Of a stretch of DNA of 64,000 bases, positions 28,960 through 38,098 are shown piece by piece (the first letter of the stretch is position 1; every line of letters starts with the position of its first letter). A model generated the notes under the pieces. That model saw only the letters and a program-made list of their open reading frames with translations. It was not told the DNA's origin and made no database searches. The DNA is from Bacteroidota bacterium. GTDB lineage: Bacteria > Bacteroidota > Bacteroidia > Bacteroidales > WCHB1-69. A program made the translations under genes and the position numbers. The stretch lies in NCBI GenBank assembly GCA_029570835.1, contig JAKPTX010000274.1, positions 1 to 64,000 of the forward strand, given 5' to 3'.

Positions 28960-29697
28960 ATGAAGCGTTATAAATTATCTCTTCTATTGCTGCTTCCGTT
29001 CTTCCTGTTTATTGGGACGGAATTTTCTTCAGTGCAGGCTCAAACCTCGATTCATTCTACAAAATCATGTACAACCATAGTGGCTATTGATACAGTAACT
29101 ATAGAGATTAGGAATCATAAGGATGTTCGCCATTTTGCCAACTATGTTTGTAATGCGGAGGTTGAATTGTTTAAAGATGGGAAATCTTTGGGAGGAGTTG
29201 CTTACCAAAATATAGCCCAAGAAGGGACTTACGGTCTTTATCTTCATAATCAACTTTTACCGGAATTTATTTTTTTATCTAAATATGGAAATGCAGAAGA
29301 TCAAACCATTATTGTGAATAAAAAAGGAAGGTGGGAGGTTTTGAATGGAAATCTGGTATTCCTGGATACTTTACAACAACTTCTTTTTGTAATATCACAA
29401 GATCTTAAGAATGAAGTTTCGGTTTATAATCTTCAAAATGAAGGAAAGGTTGAATTTGTTTATTCCGATTTAGAAACGATTCCTCAGTGGATTTCTAAAG
29501 ATAAAAAAGGAAACTATTGGGTCTCTTTCTTTGATCCCAAATCGAAATTAACAACCTATTATATTCTGGATTACAAGAATAAATATCTGATTAAATCCAA
29601 GATTAAAAGAGAAAAATATTATCAATCTTTGATCCATCTTCCATATCCGGGATTTCCTAACTTCCGCTGTGAGTGTAATTGCGAAAAAACTCTCTAA
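28960..29697 (+). CDS. Hypothetical exported protein
   Basis: Signal peptide MKRYKLSLLLLLPFFLFIGTEFSSVQAQ; no recognised domain. Confidence 0.7.
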   Translation: MKRYKLSLLLLLPFFLFIGTEFSSVQAQTSIHSTKSCTTIVAIDTVTIEIRNHKDVRHFANYVCNAEVELFKDGKSLGGVAYQNIAQEGTYGLYLHNQLLPEFIFLSKYGNAEDQTIIVNKKGRWEVLNGNLVFLDTLQQLLFVISQDLKNEVSVYNLQNEGKVEFVYSDLETIPQWISKDKKGNYWVSFFDPKSKLTTYYILDYKNKYLIKSKIKREKYYQSLIHLPYPGFPNFRCECNCEKTL

Positions 29698-29724
29698 TTT
29701 TTAACAAATATTAAAAAAAATCCT

Positions 29725-29732
29725 TATCTTTG
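29725..29732 (+). promoter_or_regulatory. -7 element of the phosphohexomutase gene
   Basis: TATCTTTG followed by C, 19 bp before the ATG at 29752. Confidence 0.55.
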
Positions 29733-29751
29733 CATCTTAAACTTAAGATGT

Positions 29752-31479
29752 ATGGATGAATTAATTAAAGGTAAGGTTAACGCTTGGTTAGAAGGTGATT
29801 ATGATATTGAGACCAAGAGAACAATTGAAACTCTGATCAAAGAAGATCCACGTGAGTTGTACGAATCATTTTACAAAAATTTAGCTTTTGGAACCGGAGG
29901 GTTGAGGGGAATTATGGGTGTCGGTACCAACAGGATGAATAAGTACACAGTGGGAGCTGCAACACAAGGATTTGCAAACTATTTGAAAAAATGTTTTCCA
30001 AAACAGAAAATTAAAGTGGCAATAGCTTACGATTCTCGTCTCAATAGTTCCTATTTTGCTGATATTACCGCTGATGTCTTTTCTGCAAATAATATTCAAG
30101 TTTATCTTTATAAAGAGTTGAGACCTGTTCCTGTATTGTCTTTTGCAGTGAGAGAATTAGGATGTCAAGCCGGTGTGATGATTACAGCTTCGCATAATCC
30201 AAAAAAATATAATGGCTATAAAGCATACTGGAGTGACGGTGCACAACTGCTTACACCACATGATGAGCAGGTGATCAATCATGTGAACAAAATTAAAACC
30301 TTGGATCAGGTTAAGTGGACTAGAAATCCGGATTATGTGGAGATGATAGGGGAGGAGATGGATCAAAAATATTTGGATCAGGTGAAGGCACTCTCCTTTA
30401 ATATGGAATCTATAAAAAAGAGAAAAAAATTCAAAATAGTTTATACTCCCCTCCATGGAACAGGAATTACTATGGTTCCACAAGCCTTGGAGAATATTGG
30501 CTTTAGACATGTGATTCTGGTTGAAGAACAAAAAAGACCGGATGGAAATTTTCCAACTGTTATTTCACCCAATCCGGAAGAAAGAGATGCTATGCGAATG
30601 GCTTTGCACAAAGCTGAAAAAGTGAATGCAGACGTTATTCTTGCCACTGACCCCGATACCGATCGCTTGGCTGTTGGAATTCGTAAAGAAAAAGGAGAAT
30701 ATTATCTCTTGGATGGCAATGAAACAGCTATCTTGTTAACGCATTATATCCTCGAACAAATGCAAAAAAGAGGGGAGTTGAATGAGGATATGTATATTGT
30801 TAAAACAATTGTAACATCTGAACTGATACCTCTGCTGGCAAAAGATTATAATGTAGGATGTGATGATGTGTTGACCGGTTTTAAATATATTGCACAGATT
30901 ATCCGCGAAAGAGAAGGAAAGCAAAAGTTTATTTGTGGTGGTGAAGAGAGCTACGGCTTTTTAGTTGGAGATTATGTGAGAGATAAAGATGCAGTATCCG
31001 CTTGTTGTATGGTTGCTGAAATGGCGGCTCAAGCTGTAACAGAAAAAACGACACTCTACAAGAAACTCCTGAAAATATTTAAAGAGTATGGTCTTTATAG
31101 AGATAAATTACTCTCATTGACTAAAGAGGGTAAAGAGGGATTGGATGAAATCAAGAAAATGATGACTCAGTACAGAACTAATCCTCCCACTGAAATCAAT
31201 CAATCTAAAGTGGTCATGATTAAAGATTACCTGAATCAAAAGACAACCGATTTGAGAACAGGTAAAGAGTATCCTATAAATCAGCCGGTTTCTGATGTAC
31301 TCCAATTCTTTACTGAAGATGATACCAAGATTACTATCAGACCTTCCGGAACTGAACCTAAAATTAAGTTCTATTTTTCTGCAAAAATGGATCTGCCTTT
31401 TGTAAGTAGTTTCAAACACGTAACTAAAAAATTGGATGATAAATTCAAGAAAATTATCGAATCTTTACAATTAACTTAA
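29752..31479 (+). CDS. Phosphoglucomutase/phosphomannomutase family (PGM2-like)
   Basis: GTGGLRGIMGVGTNRMN, MITASHNPKKYNGYKAYWSDGAQL, ATDPDTDRLAVGI, TIRPSGTEPKIKFY. Confidence 0.93.
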   Translation: MDELIKGKVNAWLEGDYDIETKRTIETLIKEDPRELYESFYKNLAFGTGGLRGIMGVGTNRMNKYTVGAATQGFANYLKKCFPKQKIKVAIAYDSRLNSSYFADITADVFSANNIQVYLYKELRPVPVLSFAVRELGCQAGVMITASHNPKKYNGYKAYWSDGAQLLTPHDEQVINHVNKIKTLDQVKWTRNPDYVEMIGEEMDQKYLDQVKALSFNMESIKKRKKFKIVYTPLHGTGITMVPQALENIGFRHVILVEEQKRPDGNFPTVISPNPEERDAMRMALHKAEKVNADVILATDPDTDRLAVGIRKEKGEYYLLDGNETAILLTHYILEQMQKRGELNEDMYIVKTIVTSELIPLLAKDYNVGCDDVLTGFKYIAQIIREREGKQKFICGGEESYGFLVGDYVRDKDAVSACCMVAEMAAQAVTEKTTLYKKLLKIFKEYGLYRDKLLSLTKEGKEGLDEIKKMMTQYRTNPPTEINQSKVVMIKDYLNQKTTDLRTGKEYPINQPVSDVLQFFTEDDTKITIRPSGTEPKIKFYFSAKMDLPFVSSFKHVTKKLDDKFKKIIESLQLT

Positions 31480-31494
31480 AAAATATTAACTTTT

Positions 31495-33555
31495 ATGATT
31501 AATCCTAAATTAATTAATCCTCAATCTATTGTTGTGATTGGGGCTTCCAATGATGTCCAAAAACCGGGTGGAAAAGTATTGAAAAACTTGTTAGGCAGTA
31601 CTTTTAAAGGGGAAGTCATGGCCGTAAATCCAAAAGAAACAGAGGTTCAAGGTGTTCGCTGTTATGCTAAGGTTGAAGATTTACCTCAGGTGGATTGTGC
31701 TATTTTAGGTATAGCAGCCAAATATTGTCCGCATACAGTACGTGTACTGGCTCAAGAGAAAGGAACAGGTGGTTTTATCATTTTATCTGCCGGTTTCTCA
31801 GAAGAAAATGAAGCAGGTGCAGCACTGGAAAAAGAGATTGTGGAAACGATCAACAGTGTAAATGGAACATTGATTGGACCCAACTGTACCGGATATCTGA
31901 ACACAAACTATTGTGGTAACTTTGCTGAACCGGTTCCTCCACTGGATCCTCATGGTGTTGATTTTATTACCGGTTCCGGTGCAACTGCTGTTTTTATTAC
32001 AGAGCATGGAATAACTAACGGATTGAAATTCAATTCTGTATGGTCAGTTGGAAATTCAGCTCAAACAGGGATTGAAGAGGTGTTGGAACATCTCGACCTT
32101 ACTTTTGATCCCGTAAAAAGCTCAAGAGTGATTATGCTCTATATGGAGAATGTTGGCAATCCACACAAATTGTTGAAACATGCTGTTTCTCTATACAATA
32201 AAGGTTGTCGAATAGCTGCGATTAAATCGGGTGGCTCGGCAGCAGGAAGTAGAGCCGCTTCTTCACATACCGGCGCATTGGCAACCTCCGATGTGGCAGT
32301 TGAAGCACTCTTTAGAAAAGCAGGTATTGTGCGTTGTGCTAATCGTGAAGAGTTGACAACAGTTTGCTCTATTTTTATGCACCCTGAAGTAAAAGGAAAG
32401 AATGTAGCCGTTATTACACACGCAGGCGGACCCGCAGTGATGTTGACAGATACACTCTCCAATAATGGAATGGAAGTTCCTCCAATCGAAGGAGAAGCTG
32501 CTGATCGCTTATTGAGTAAACTGTTTGCAGGTTCATCAGTTGGCAATCCCATTGACTTTTTAGCTACAGGAACAGCTGAACAATTGGGTTATATCATAGA
32601 TGCATGTAACGATGACTTTGACAATATTGATGCGATGGCTGTTATTTTCGGTTCTCCCGGATTATTCCCTAACTGGGATGTATATGAACTGTTGCACGAG
32701 AAGATGAAAACATCGAAAAAACCGATTTTCCCAATTCTTCCCTCTATTGTTAATGTGAAAGATGAAATTCATGATTTCATTCACAATAAAGGACGTATCA
32801 ACTTCCCCGAAGAGTGTGTGTTTGGTAATGCATTAGCTAAAATCGTAAATACTCCAAAACCACAACCATTGCAATTTGAAGGTCCTAAAATTGATGTGAA
32901 AGCGATTCGTTCGGTTATTGATAACGCTGAAAATGGATATTTGGGATTGGCAGAGATTGCAGCTTTAATGGATGCAGCAGGAATTGCCAGAAAAGAGGAG
33001 ATGGAAGTGCGTTCAGAACAAGAAGCTATCGAAGCAGCCAGTAAGATAGGATATCCATTGGTGATGAAAGTGGTTGGACCTGTTCACAAGTCTGACGTGG
33101 GTGGGGTAGTCCTCAATGTGAAAGATTTGGATACAGTAAAGAAAGAGTTTAACAGATTGATACAAATTCCTGAAACTTACGCAGTTGAGATTTGTAAAAT
33201 GTATCAAGGAACAGAGATCTTTATCGGTGCCTCCAGAGAGGATAAATTTGGACATCAGGTACTATTTGGCTTGGGTGGTATATTCATCGAAGTGTTGAAA
33301 GATGTACAAGCAGCGATCGTTCCGGTGAGTCAACCCGAAGCACGTTCATTGATTAACAACTTGAGAGGATATAAGATCCTGGAAGGTGTTCGTGGACAAA
33401 AACCGGTGAATCTGGATATCTACTCCGAGATCATTGCAAGAGTATCGGCATTAGTTCAAGCGGCGCCTGAAATAGCTGAAATGGACCTCAATCCTTTGTT
33501 AGGAACTCCGGAATATGTTATTGCGGTAGATGCGAGAATAAGAGTTGAGAAATAA
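31495..33555 (+). CDS. ADP-forming acetate/acyl-CoA synthetase (fused alpha-beta, ATP-grasp)
   Basis: VIGASNDVQKPGGKVLKNL CoA-binding domain, GGSAAGSRAASSHTGALA active-site His region, YPLVMKVVGPVHKSDVGGV ATP-grasp. Confidence 0.9.
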   Translation: MINPKLINPQSIVVIGASNDVQKPGGKVLKNLLGSTFKGEVMAVNPKETEVQGVRCYAKVEDLPQVDCAILGIAAKYCPHTVRVLAQEKGTGGFIILSAGFSEENEAGAALEKEIVETINSVNGTLIGPNCTGYLNTNYCGNFAEPVPPLDPHGVDFITGSGATAVFITEHGITNGLKFNSVWSVGNSAQTGIEEVLEHLDLTFDPVKSSRVIMLYMENVGNPHKLLKHAVSLYNKGCRIAAIKSGGSAAGSRAASSHTGALATSDVAVEALFRKAGIVRCANREELTTVCSIFMHPEVKGKNVAVITHAGGPAVMLTDTLSNNGMEVPPIEGEAADRLLSKLFAGSSVGNPIDFLATGTAEQLGYIIDACNDDFDNIDAMAVIFGSPGLFPNWDVYELLHEKMKTSKKPIFPILPSIVNVKDEIHDFIHNKGRINFPEECVFGNALAKIVNTPKPQPLQFEGPKIDVKAIRSVIDNAENGYLGLAEIAALMDAAGIARKEEMEVRSEQEAIEAASKIGYPLVMKVVGPVHKSDVGGVVLNVKDLDTVKKEFNRLIQIPETYAVEICKMYQGTEIFIGASREDKFGHQVLFGLGGIFIEVLKDVQAAIVPVSQPEARSLINNLRGYKILEGVRGQKPVNLDIYSEIIARVSALVQAAPEIAEMDLNPLLGTPEYVIAVDARIRVEK

Positions 33556-33563
33556 CCTTCCCC

Positions 33564-33590
33564 CCTTTTTTATTTAATTCCTAAAAAAGG
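33564..33590. terminator. Possible bidirectional terminator between convergent genes
   Basis: CCTTTTTT (33564-33571) / AAAAAAGG (33583-33590); overlaps the end of the minus-strand CDS. Confidence 0.4.
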
Positions 33591-35638
33591 ATACGATATT
33601 TCTTACCATATTCGAGCATTTGCTCCATATAAGTTTGAGAATAATCAAGTTCAATATCAATAACTTGGTTATTCTCTTTTATTATGTGGAATTTGGGATT
33701 GATAAAACCGCTGTAAGGATGCACATCCAATAATGAATAGCGATCTTTTACCTCTTTGTGTAACTCCGGGTCAATATGAATGGCGTAGGTTTCTACTAAT
33801 TTCTTAGCTTCTGCCAGTTTACCATACGATTTGATATCCTGAACTATCTTTAAAAGCTCGCCAAAATAGCCTCTTAGCTTTTCGTAATCGTTGATTTTAA
33901 CGTACTTTTTGCCATCTCTCACAACAATCTCAATCACTTTTTCATCTTTTCCTCTTTCTAAACACCAGCGTGCAATCAACGCTCTGTCTCTCATGTGCGT
34001 TTGCGTAATTTGACCGCCTAAATCGATTCTGTTGAGTTGCATCATCAAACCATTCACAATTTGTCTGTAATATTCGGCTTTGTAGGCTTCAGGATTGGAT
34101 ACGAGTCCTAAATCTACAATCTTTTGATCTCCAAGGAAATACAATGCGAAAAGGTCAGCTCTGGTCTCTTCAATCACAGAGTGATACTCTCTCAAAGATC
34201 CGTCACTCACTCCGGGAGCCAACTGTCCGGAACCATGTCCCAAACATTCGTGCATATCCACAAAAAGATTGTATGTGATATAGCCATACTCTTCAGCTCT
34301 CTTGATCTCTTCAGCGGAGTAGTAAAATTCATCATTCACACCGGATCTCAGACCGGCTTGATTATGAGCAAACATAATGTTACTCATCGTCACAGATTTC
34401 GATCCGTACCCTTTTCTAATCCAGTTGGAGTTGGGCAAATTGATACCGAGTGGGGTAGTAGGGTAGGACTCTCCACCTAAAAATGCCAATGTAATCACCT
34501 TGGCAGCCACTCCCTTAACCTCTTTTTTCTTTAGATTATTCGCGATAGGTGAGTGATCCTCAAACCATTGCGCATTATCACTGATAATTTCCGTTCTCTT
34601 GGTATTCGCTTCATCCTTGAAGTTAACAATCGATTCCCAGGTTCCTTTTCTTTGAAGCGGATCACCATAAACTTCGATAAAACCGTTTACGTAATCCACT
34701 TTTGAAGCCAAATCCTGCACCCAAAGAATATTATAGTCGTCCCAAGTGGTCAAATCCCCGGTTGTGTAGTACTCAATCAACTTTTGAATATGGTTCTTTT
34801 GAGCCTCATTTTCAGCAACAGAGGAAGCTTTATCAAGCCAATAAATGATTTTTTCAATCGCTTTACCGTAAAGACCATTCAAATGGTAAACATTTTCCTG
34901 AACTTTGTTATCAACTTTCACTAATTGAGAGTTTAACCCAACGGCAATCGGTTGTTCAGGATTCTTTTTCCACAATTTTTGTTCTAATTTATGATAGTAA
35001 TCTTCAACCTCTTTTTGAGTTACGTTTTGATAAAAGTTTGATGCAGAGTAAGTTATTTTATCTTTAGCATTATCAGAAGAGATTTTCATGGGAGCAATGT
35101 CAGGATTAAAAATCAGATTGCTCATCCACTCTTGATATTGTTCATAGGTTTGATTTTCCTGTACAGTATATTGAGAAATATCAGAGTTTTCCATCAACTC
35201 TTTAAAATCTTCCGGGCTAATTTCCGGAAAAAATTTAGCATTGGAATAGTGATGATGGATTCCATTAGAGAACCAGAATCGCTTCACATAATCAGTAAAT
35301 GCAATAAAATGTGCAGACTCACGATCTCCGGAATAGGTATTCATGATATTCTCCAAGACCTCTTTAATCGCAAGATTATGGACATAATTTTGATCAAAAG
35401 TGATATCTCTGCCCCAGGAAGCCGCTTCACTCAAATAATAGATCAACAGTTTTTGATTCAGCGACAAGTCATCCCACGCAGGCACTTGATATCTTAAAAT
35501 TTCTACATCTGCAAACTGATCTACCACATACTCAAAGGGTTCCGAAGCATCAGTTTCATTTTGAACTTGTTTATTTTTACAAGATCCAATCACAAAAGGT
35601 GTCATCACAATCATAAAAAAGTAAAAAAATCTCTTCAT
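33581..35638 (-). CDS. Dipeptidyl peptidase III-like (M49) lipoprotein
   Basis: HECLGHGSGQLAPG (HExxxGH motif of M49) and EETRADLFALYF; lipobox FVIGSC. Confidence 0.92.
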   Translation of the reverse strand: MKRFFYFFMIVMTPFVIGSCKNKQVQNETDASEPFEYVVDQFADVEILRYQVPAWDDLSLNQKLLIYYLSEAASWGRDITFDQNYVHNLAIKEVLENIMNTYSGDRESAHFIAFTDYVKRFWFSNGIHHHYSNAKFFPEISPEDFKELMENSDISQYTVQENQTYEQYQEWMSNLIFNPDIAPMKISSDNAKDKITYSASNFYQNVTQKEVEDYYHKLEQKLWKKNPEQPIAVGLNSQLVKVDNKVQENVYHLNGLYGKAIEKIIYWLDKASSVAENEAQKNHIQKLIEYYTTGDLTTWDDYNILWVQDLASKVDYVNGFIEVYGDPLQRKGTWESIVNFKDEANTKRTEIISDNAQWFEDHSPIANNLKKKEVKGVAAKVITLAFLGGESYPTTPLGINLPNSNWIRKGYGSKSVTMSNIMFAHNQAGLRSGVNDEFYYSAEEIKRAEEYGYITYNLFVDMHECLGHGSGQLAPGVSDGSLREYHSVIEETRADLFALYFLGDQKIVDLGLVSNPEAYKAEYYRQIVNGLMMQLNRIDLGGQITQTHMRDRALIARWCLERGKDEKVIEIVVRDGKKYVKINDYEKLRGYFGELLKIVQDIKSYGKLAEAKKLVETYAIHIDPELHKEVKDRYSLLDVHPYSGFINPKFHIIKENNQVIDIELDYSQTYMEQMLEYGKKYRILF

Positions 35639-35743
35639 AATAGCACATGTTTTTTTGAACCTGTAAATATATGAAATAATTTGATATTGATCTTTACTTT
35701 TTTTTACGGCAATTTCTTATTTTTTTTTCTTCTTTTTGAAATA

Positions 35744-36030
35744 AAAATAAAAGGGGGGCAGGATTTGGGGAGTCTTTTTTGTCAATCCATCACCCCACTC
35801 TGGAATAATAAACCTTTTAGAGAATTTTATTTCGGATTTCGGATTTCGGATTTCGGAAAAATCGATGTGTATAAATTCCCCTCCTTGGAGGGGTGCCCGA
35901 AGGGCGGGGTGGTTATTCCCCACTCTGGAATGTTTGACCTTTTTGGACATGCAGGATTAATTACGAATTACGTTTCCTATTCATTCCGCCCTCCGCCTTC
36001 CGCTTTCCGCCTTTTTTCATTTCGCCTTTC
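35744..36030. repeat. Intergenic repeat module B
   Basis: AAAAGGGGGGCAG...CCCCACTCTGGAATAATAAACCTTTTAG (35749-35820), ATTTCGG tandem units (35831-35856), CCCCTCCTTGGAGGGG, second CCCCACTCTGGAAT...GACCTTTTTG (35918-35945), TTCCGCC words. Confidence 0.75.
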
Positions 36031-36087
36031 GATTTTTTTATTTATCTTTGTTATTGTTTTAGTTCCTGAAAATTATAGATAAAAACC

Positions 36088-36912
36088 ATGAAAAAAACTC
36101 TTTTCTTTATTTTATCTTTTATTATCATTTGTTCTTCTTGTTCAAAGGAAAAAGTGTTTTTTTATGAAGAAGAAGAAGGGATGTGTGCATTTCTATTCAA
36201 TGATAATATATGCATGTGGGGCTCTGATAACCGTGAAATTTTAGATGAACAATTGAAAGATTCTCTTGAGATTTTTAATTTTGAGCATTATTTTATCAAA
36301 AAAGAAATTGAAGTTGAAAAAGCTACTTTTGACTCAATTTATATGGCTAATGTGATAGATTTATATGAAGATTGGAATAAATATGTAGTTTTATATAATG
36401 CAAAAATTATTAAAAATGAGTGGACAGTTGCTATATATTATCCTTTTGATTATAAAGGGACCTACGTTTTTACACTTCTACCTCAAGAAGAAAAAATGTT
36501 TCATAGCATTCTAAGTCTCAATATAAATCAAGAGAAGTGCCAAAATCAAAAAAAGTATAGAGTTTTGGTTGATAAAAATGATGATCGTTACGTTCACTTT
36601 AACCATAGTTTTTTAATGAATGTTTATAATGATGGGGAGGAAAAAAGTTTATTTGCCTACTTCCCTGACAAAACTCAAAATATGTACAGGTTGTTACAAC
36701 TAACCTCAGTTATTATTAATAATCACATTAGAACAGATCAGCTGGAGAGAAAAGAAATAGGTCTCATTGAAGTAAGAAATAAATTTGATCAGATTTTTTT
36801 TGATGAAATGGGAGAAAAAAGTTATTTTGTACACGATGTTGATTCAATGACAAAATGGCTAGATGAAACGGAACAAATGATGAAAGAAGATACGGTTTTT
36901 AAAGATTTATAA
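36088..36912 (+). CDS. Hypothetical lipoprotein
   Basis: MKKTLFFILSFIIICSSC lipobox; no recognised domain; flanked by repeat modules B and C. Confidence 0.7.
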   Translation: MKKTLFFILSFIIICSSCSKEKVFFYEEEEGMCAFLFNDNICMWGSDNREILDEQLKDSLEIFNFEHYFIKKEIEVEKATFDSIYMANVIDLYEDWNKYVVLYNAKIIKNEWTVAIYYPFDYKGTYVFTLLPQEEKMFHSILSLNINQEKCQNQKKYRVLVDKNDDRYVHFNHSFLMNVYNDGEEKSLFAYFPDKTQNMYRLLQLTSVIINNHIRTDQLERKEIGLIEVRNKFDQIFFDEMGEKSYFVHDVDSMTKWLDETEQMMKEDTVFKDL

Positions 36913-36954
36913 CAATCATTCAGTGGTTAATTCTCCGTTTTTTTGTAAAGTATT

Positions 36955-37174
36955 AATGTTTCCGAGTGGGGAAACGGAATAACTAAAACGCAATATCTAT
37001 TCTGCCCCCCATTTATTTGAAGGTAGAAATAAGAAGGTAGAAGGTAGAAGTAAAGGCGGAAATCCAAATTCATTCGGTGTTAAGGGAAGGATAATTCCCC
37101 TCCTTTGGAGGGGCTAGGGGAGGTCGATTCGTAATTCGTAATGATTCCGCCTTCCGCCTTCCGATTTCCGCCTT
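36955..37174. repeat. Intergenic repeat module C (inverted relative to A and B)
   Basis: Reverse complement contains AAATGGGGGGCAGAATAGATATTGCGTTTTAGTTATTCCGTTTCCCCACTCGGAA; also AAGGTAGAAGGTAGAAG, CCCCTCCTTTGGAGGGG, ATTCGTAATTCGTAAT, TTCCGCC words. Confidence 0.75.
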
Positions 37175-37179
37175 TATAT

Positions 37180-37213
37180 AAAAAAAAGACTGCCTCAAAA
37201 TTTAAGACAGTCT
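37180..37213 (-). terminator. Rho-independent terminator downstream of tsf
   Basis: Minus strand AGACTGTCTTAAATTTTGAGGCAGTCTTTTTTTT. Confidence 0.8.
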
Positions 37214-37242
37214 CCTTTTAAAATTTCTGTTATAGGTTGAAA

Positions 37243-38073
37243 TTATCCGCCGATTTGAACTCTAAAGAACTGAGTAGCAGTTAATTTAGGATCAACTTGT
37301 TTAAGGTAATCACCTACGGAAGTTTTGTTATCTTTAATATAATCTTGACTTAACAAGGTGTTTTCTCTAAAGAATTTATTCAACTTTCCTTTTACGATTT
37401 GTTCAACCATATTTTCTGGTTTTCCTTCTTGACGAACCAACTCTCTATTGATCTCCATTTCATGGTCAATAGTAGCTTGTGGAACAGCATCAGCATTCAA
37501 TGCGATAGGATTCATAGCTGCAATTTGCATTGCTACGTTATAACCTGCTTCTTGAACGTTTTCACCGGCAAGGTTAAATCCAACGATTGTAGCGATACGG
37601 TTTCCATTGTGGTTGTAAGCAGAAACAGACTCAGCTTCGATATGATGATAAGCAGCAAGTTCTACTTTTTCACCGGTTTTTCCTGTCATTTGAAGGATCA
37701 TCTCAGCAACGGTAGAACCATCGATAGTTAATGCATTGAGTGCGTCGATATCGCGTACTTTATTGGCAATAGCAGCATCAATAATGCTATCAGCAAATTC
37801 TACGAAATCGCTATTTTTTCCAACAAAGTCAGTTTCGCAACCAATCACAACAACAGCAGCAAAAGTTTTGTCAGCATTTACTTTTGCAACAGCTCTTCCT
37901 TCAGAAGAAGCGCGGTCTGCACGTTTTGCAGCCACTTGTTGTCCTTTTTTTCTTAAAATATCGATAGCAGCATCAAAGTCACCATCTGCCTCAACGAGAG
38001 CCTTTTTGCAGTCCATCATACCGGCTCCGGTCATTTGTCTTAATTTGTTTACATCAGCAGCAGTAATAGCCAT
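37243..38073 (-). CDS. tsf: Elongation factor Ts
   Basis: VNKLRQMTGAGMMDCKKALVEADGDFDAAIDILRKKG. Confidence 0.97.
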   Translation of the reverse strand: MAITAADVNKLRQMTGAGMMDCKKALVEADGDFDAAIDILRKKGQQVAAKRADRASSEGRAVAKVNADKTFAAVVVIGCETDFVGKNSDFVEFADSIIDAAIANKVRDIDALNALTIDGSTVAEMILQMTGKTGEKVELAAYHHIEAESVSAYNHNGNRIATIVGFNLAGENVQEAGYNVAMQIAAMNPIALNADAVPQATIDHEMEINRELVRQEGKPENMVEQIVKGKLNKFFRENTLLSQDYIKDNKTSVGDYLKQVDPKLTATQFFRVQIGG

Positions 38074-38098
38074 ATTTTTATAATTTTAAAGATTAATA

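Noticed and set aside
29733-29750. Intrinsic terminator or riboswitch at the CATCTTAA dyad
   Set aside because: Only a 2-nt loop and no T-tract; better explained as a DNA dyad, so kept only as a weak operator candidate.
32139-32552. Track ORF of 137 aa (-)
   Set aside because: Antisense shadow of the ADP-forming acyl-CoA synthetase.
35831-35856. Possible CRISPR-like repeat
   Set aside because: Contiguous 7-bp tandem with no spacers and no cas genes nearby.
35681-36082. Track ORF of 133 aa (+)
   Set aside because: Lies wholly in intergenic repeat module B; low-complexity Phe/Pro-rich translation with no family signal; not a plausible gene.
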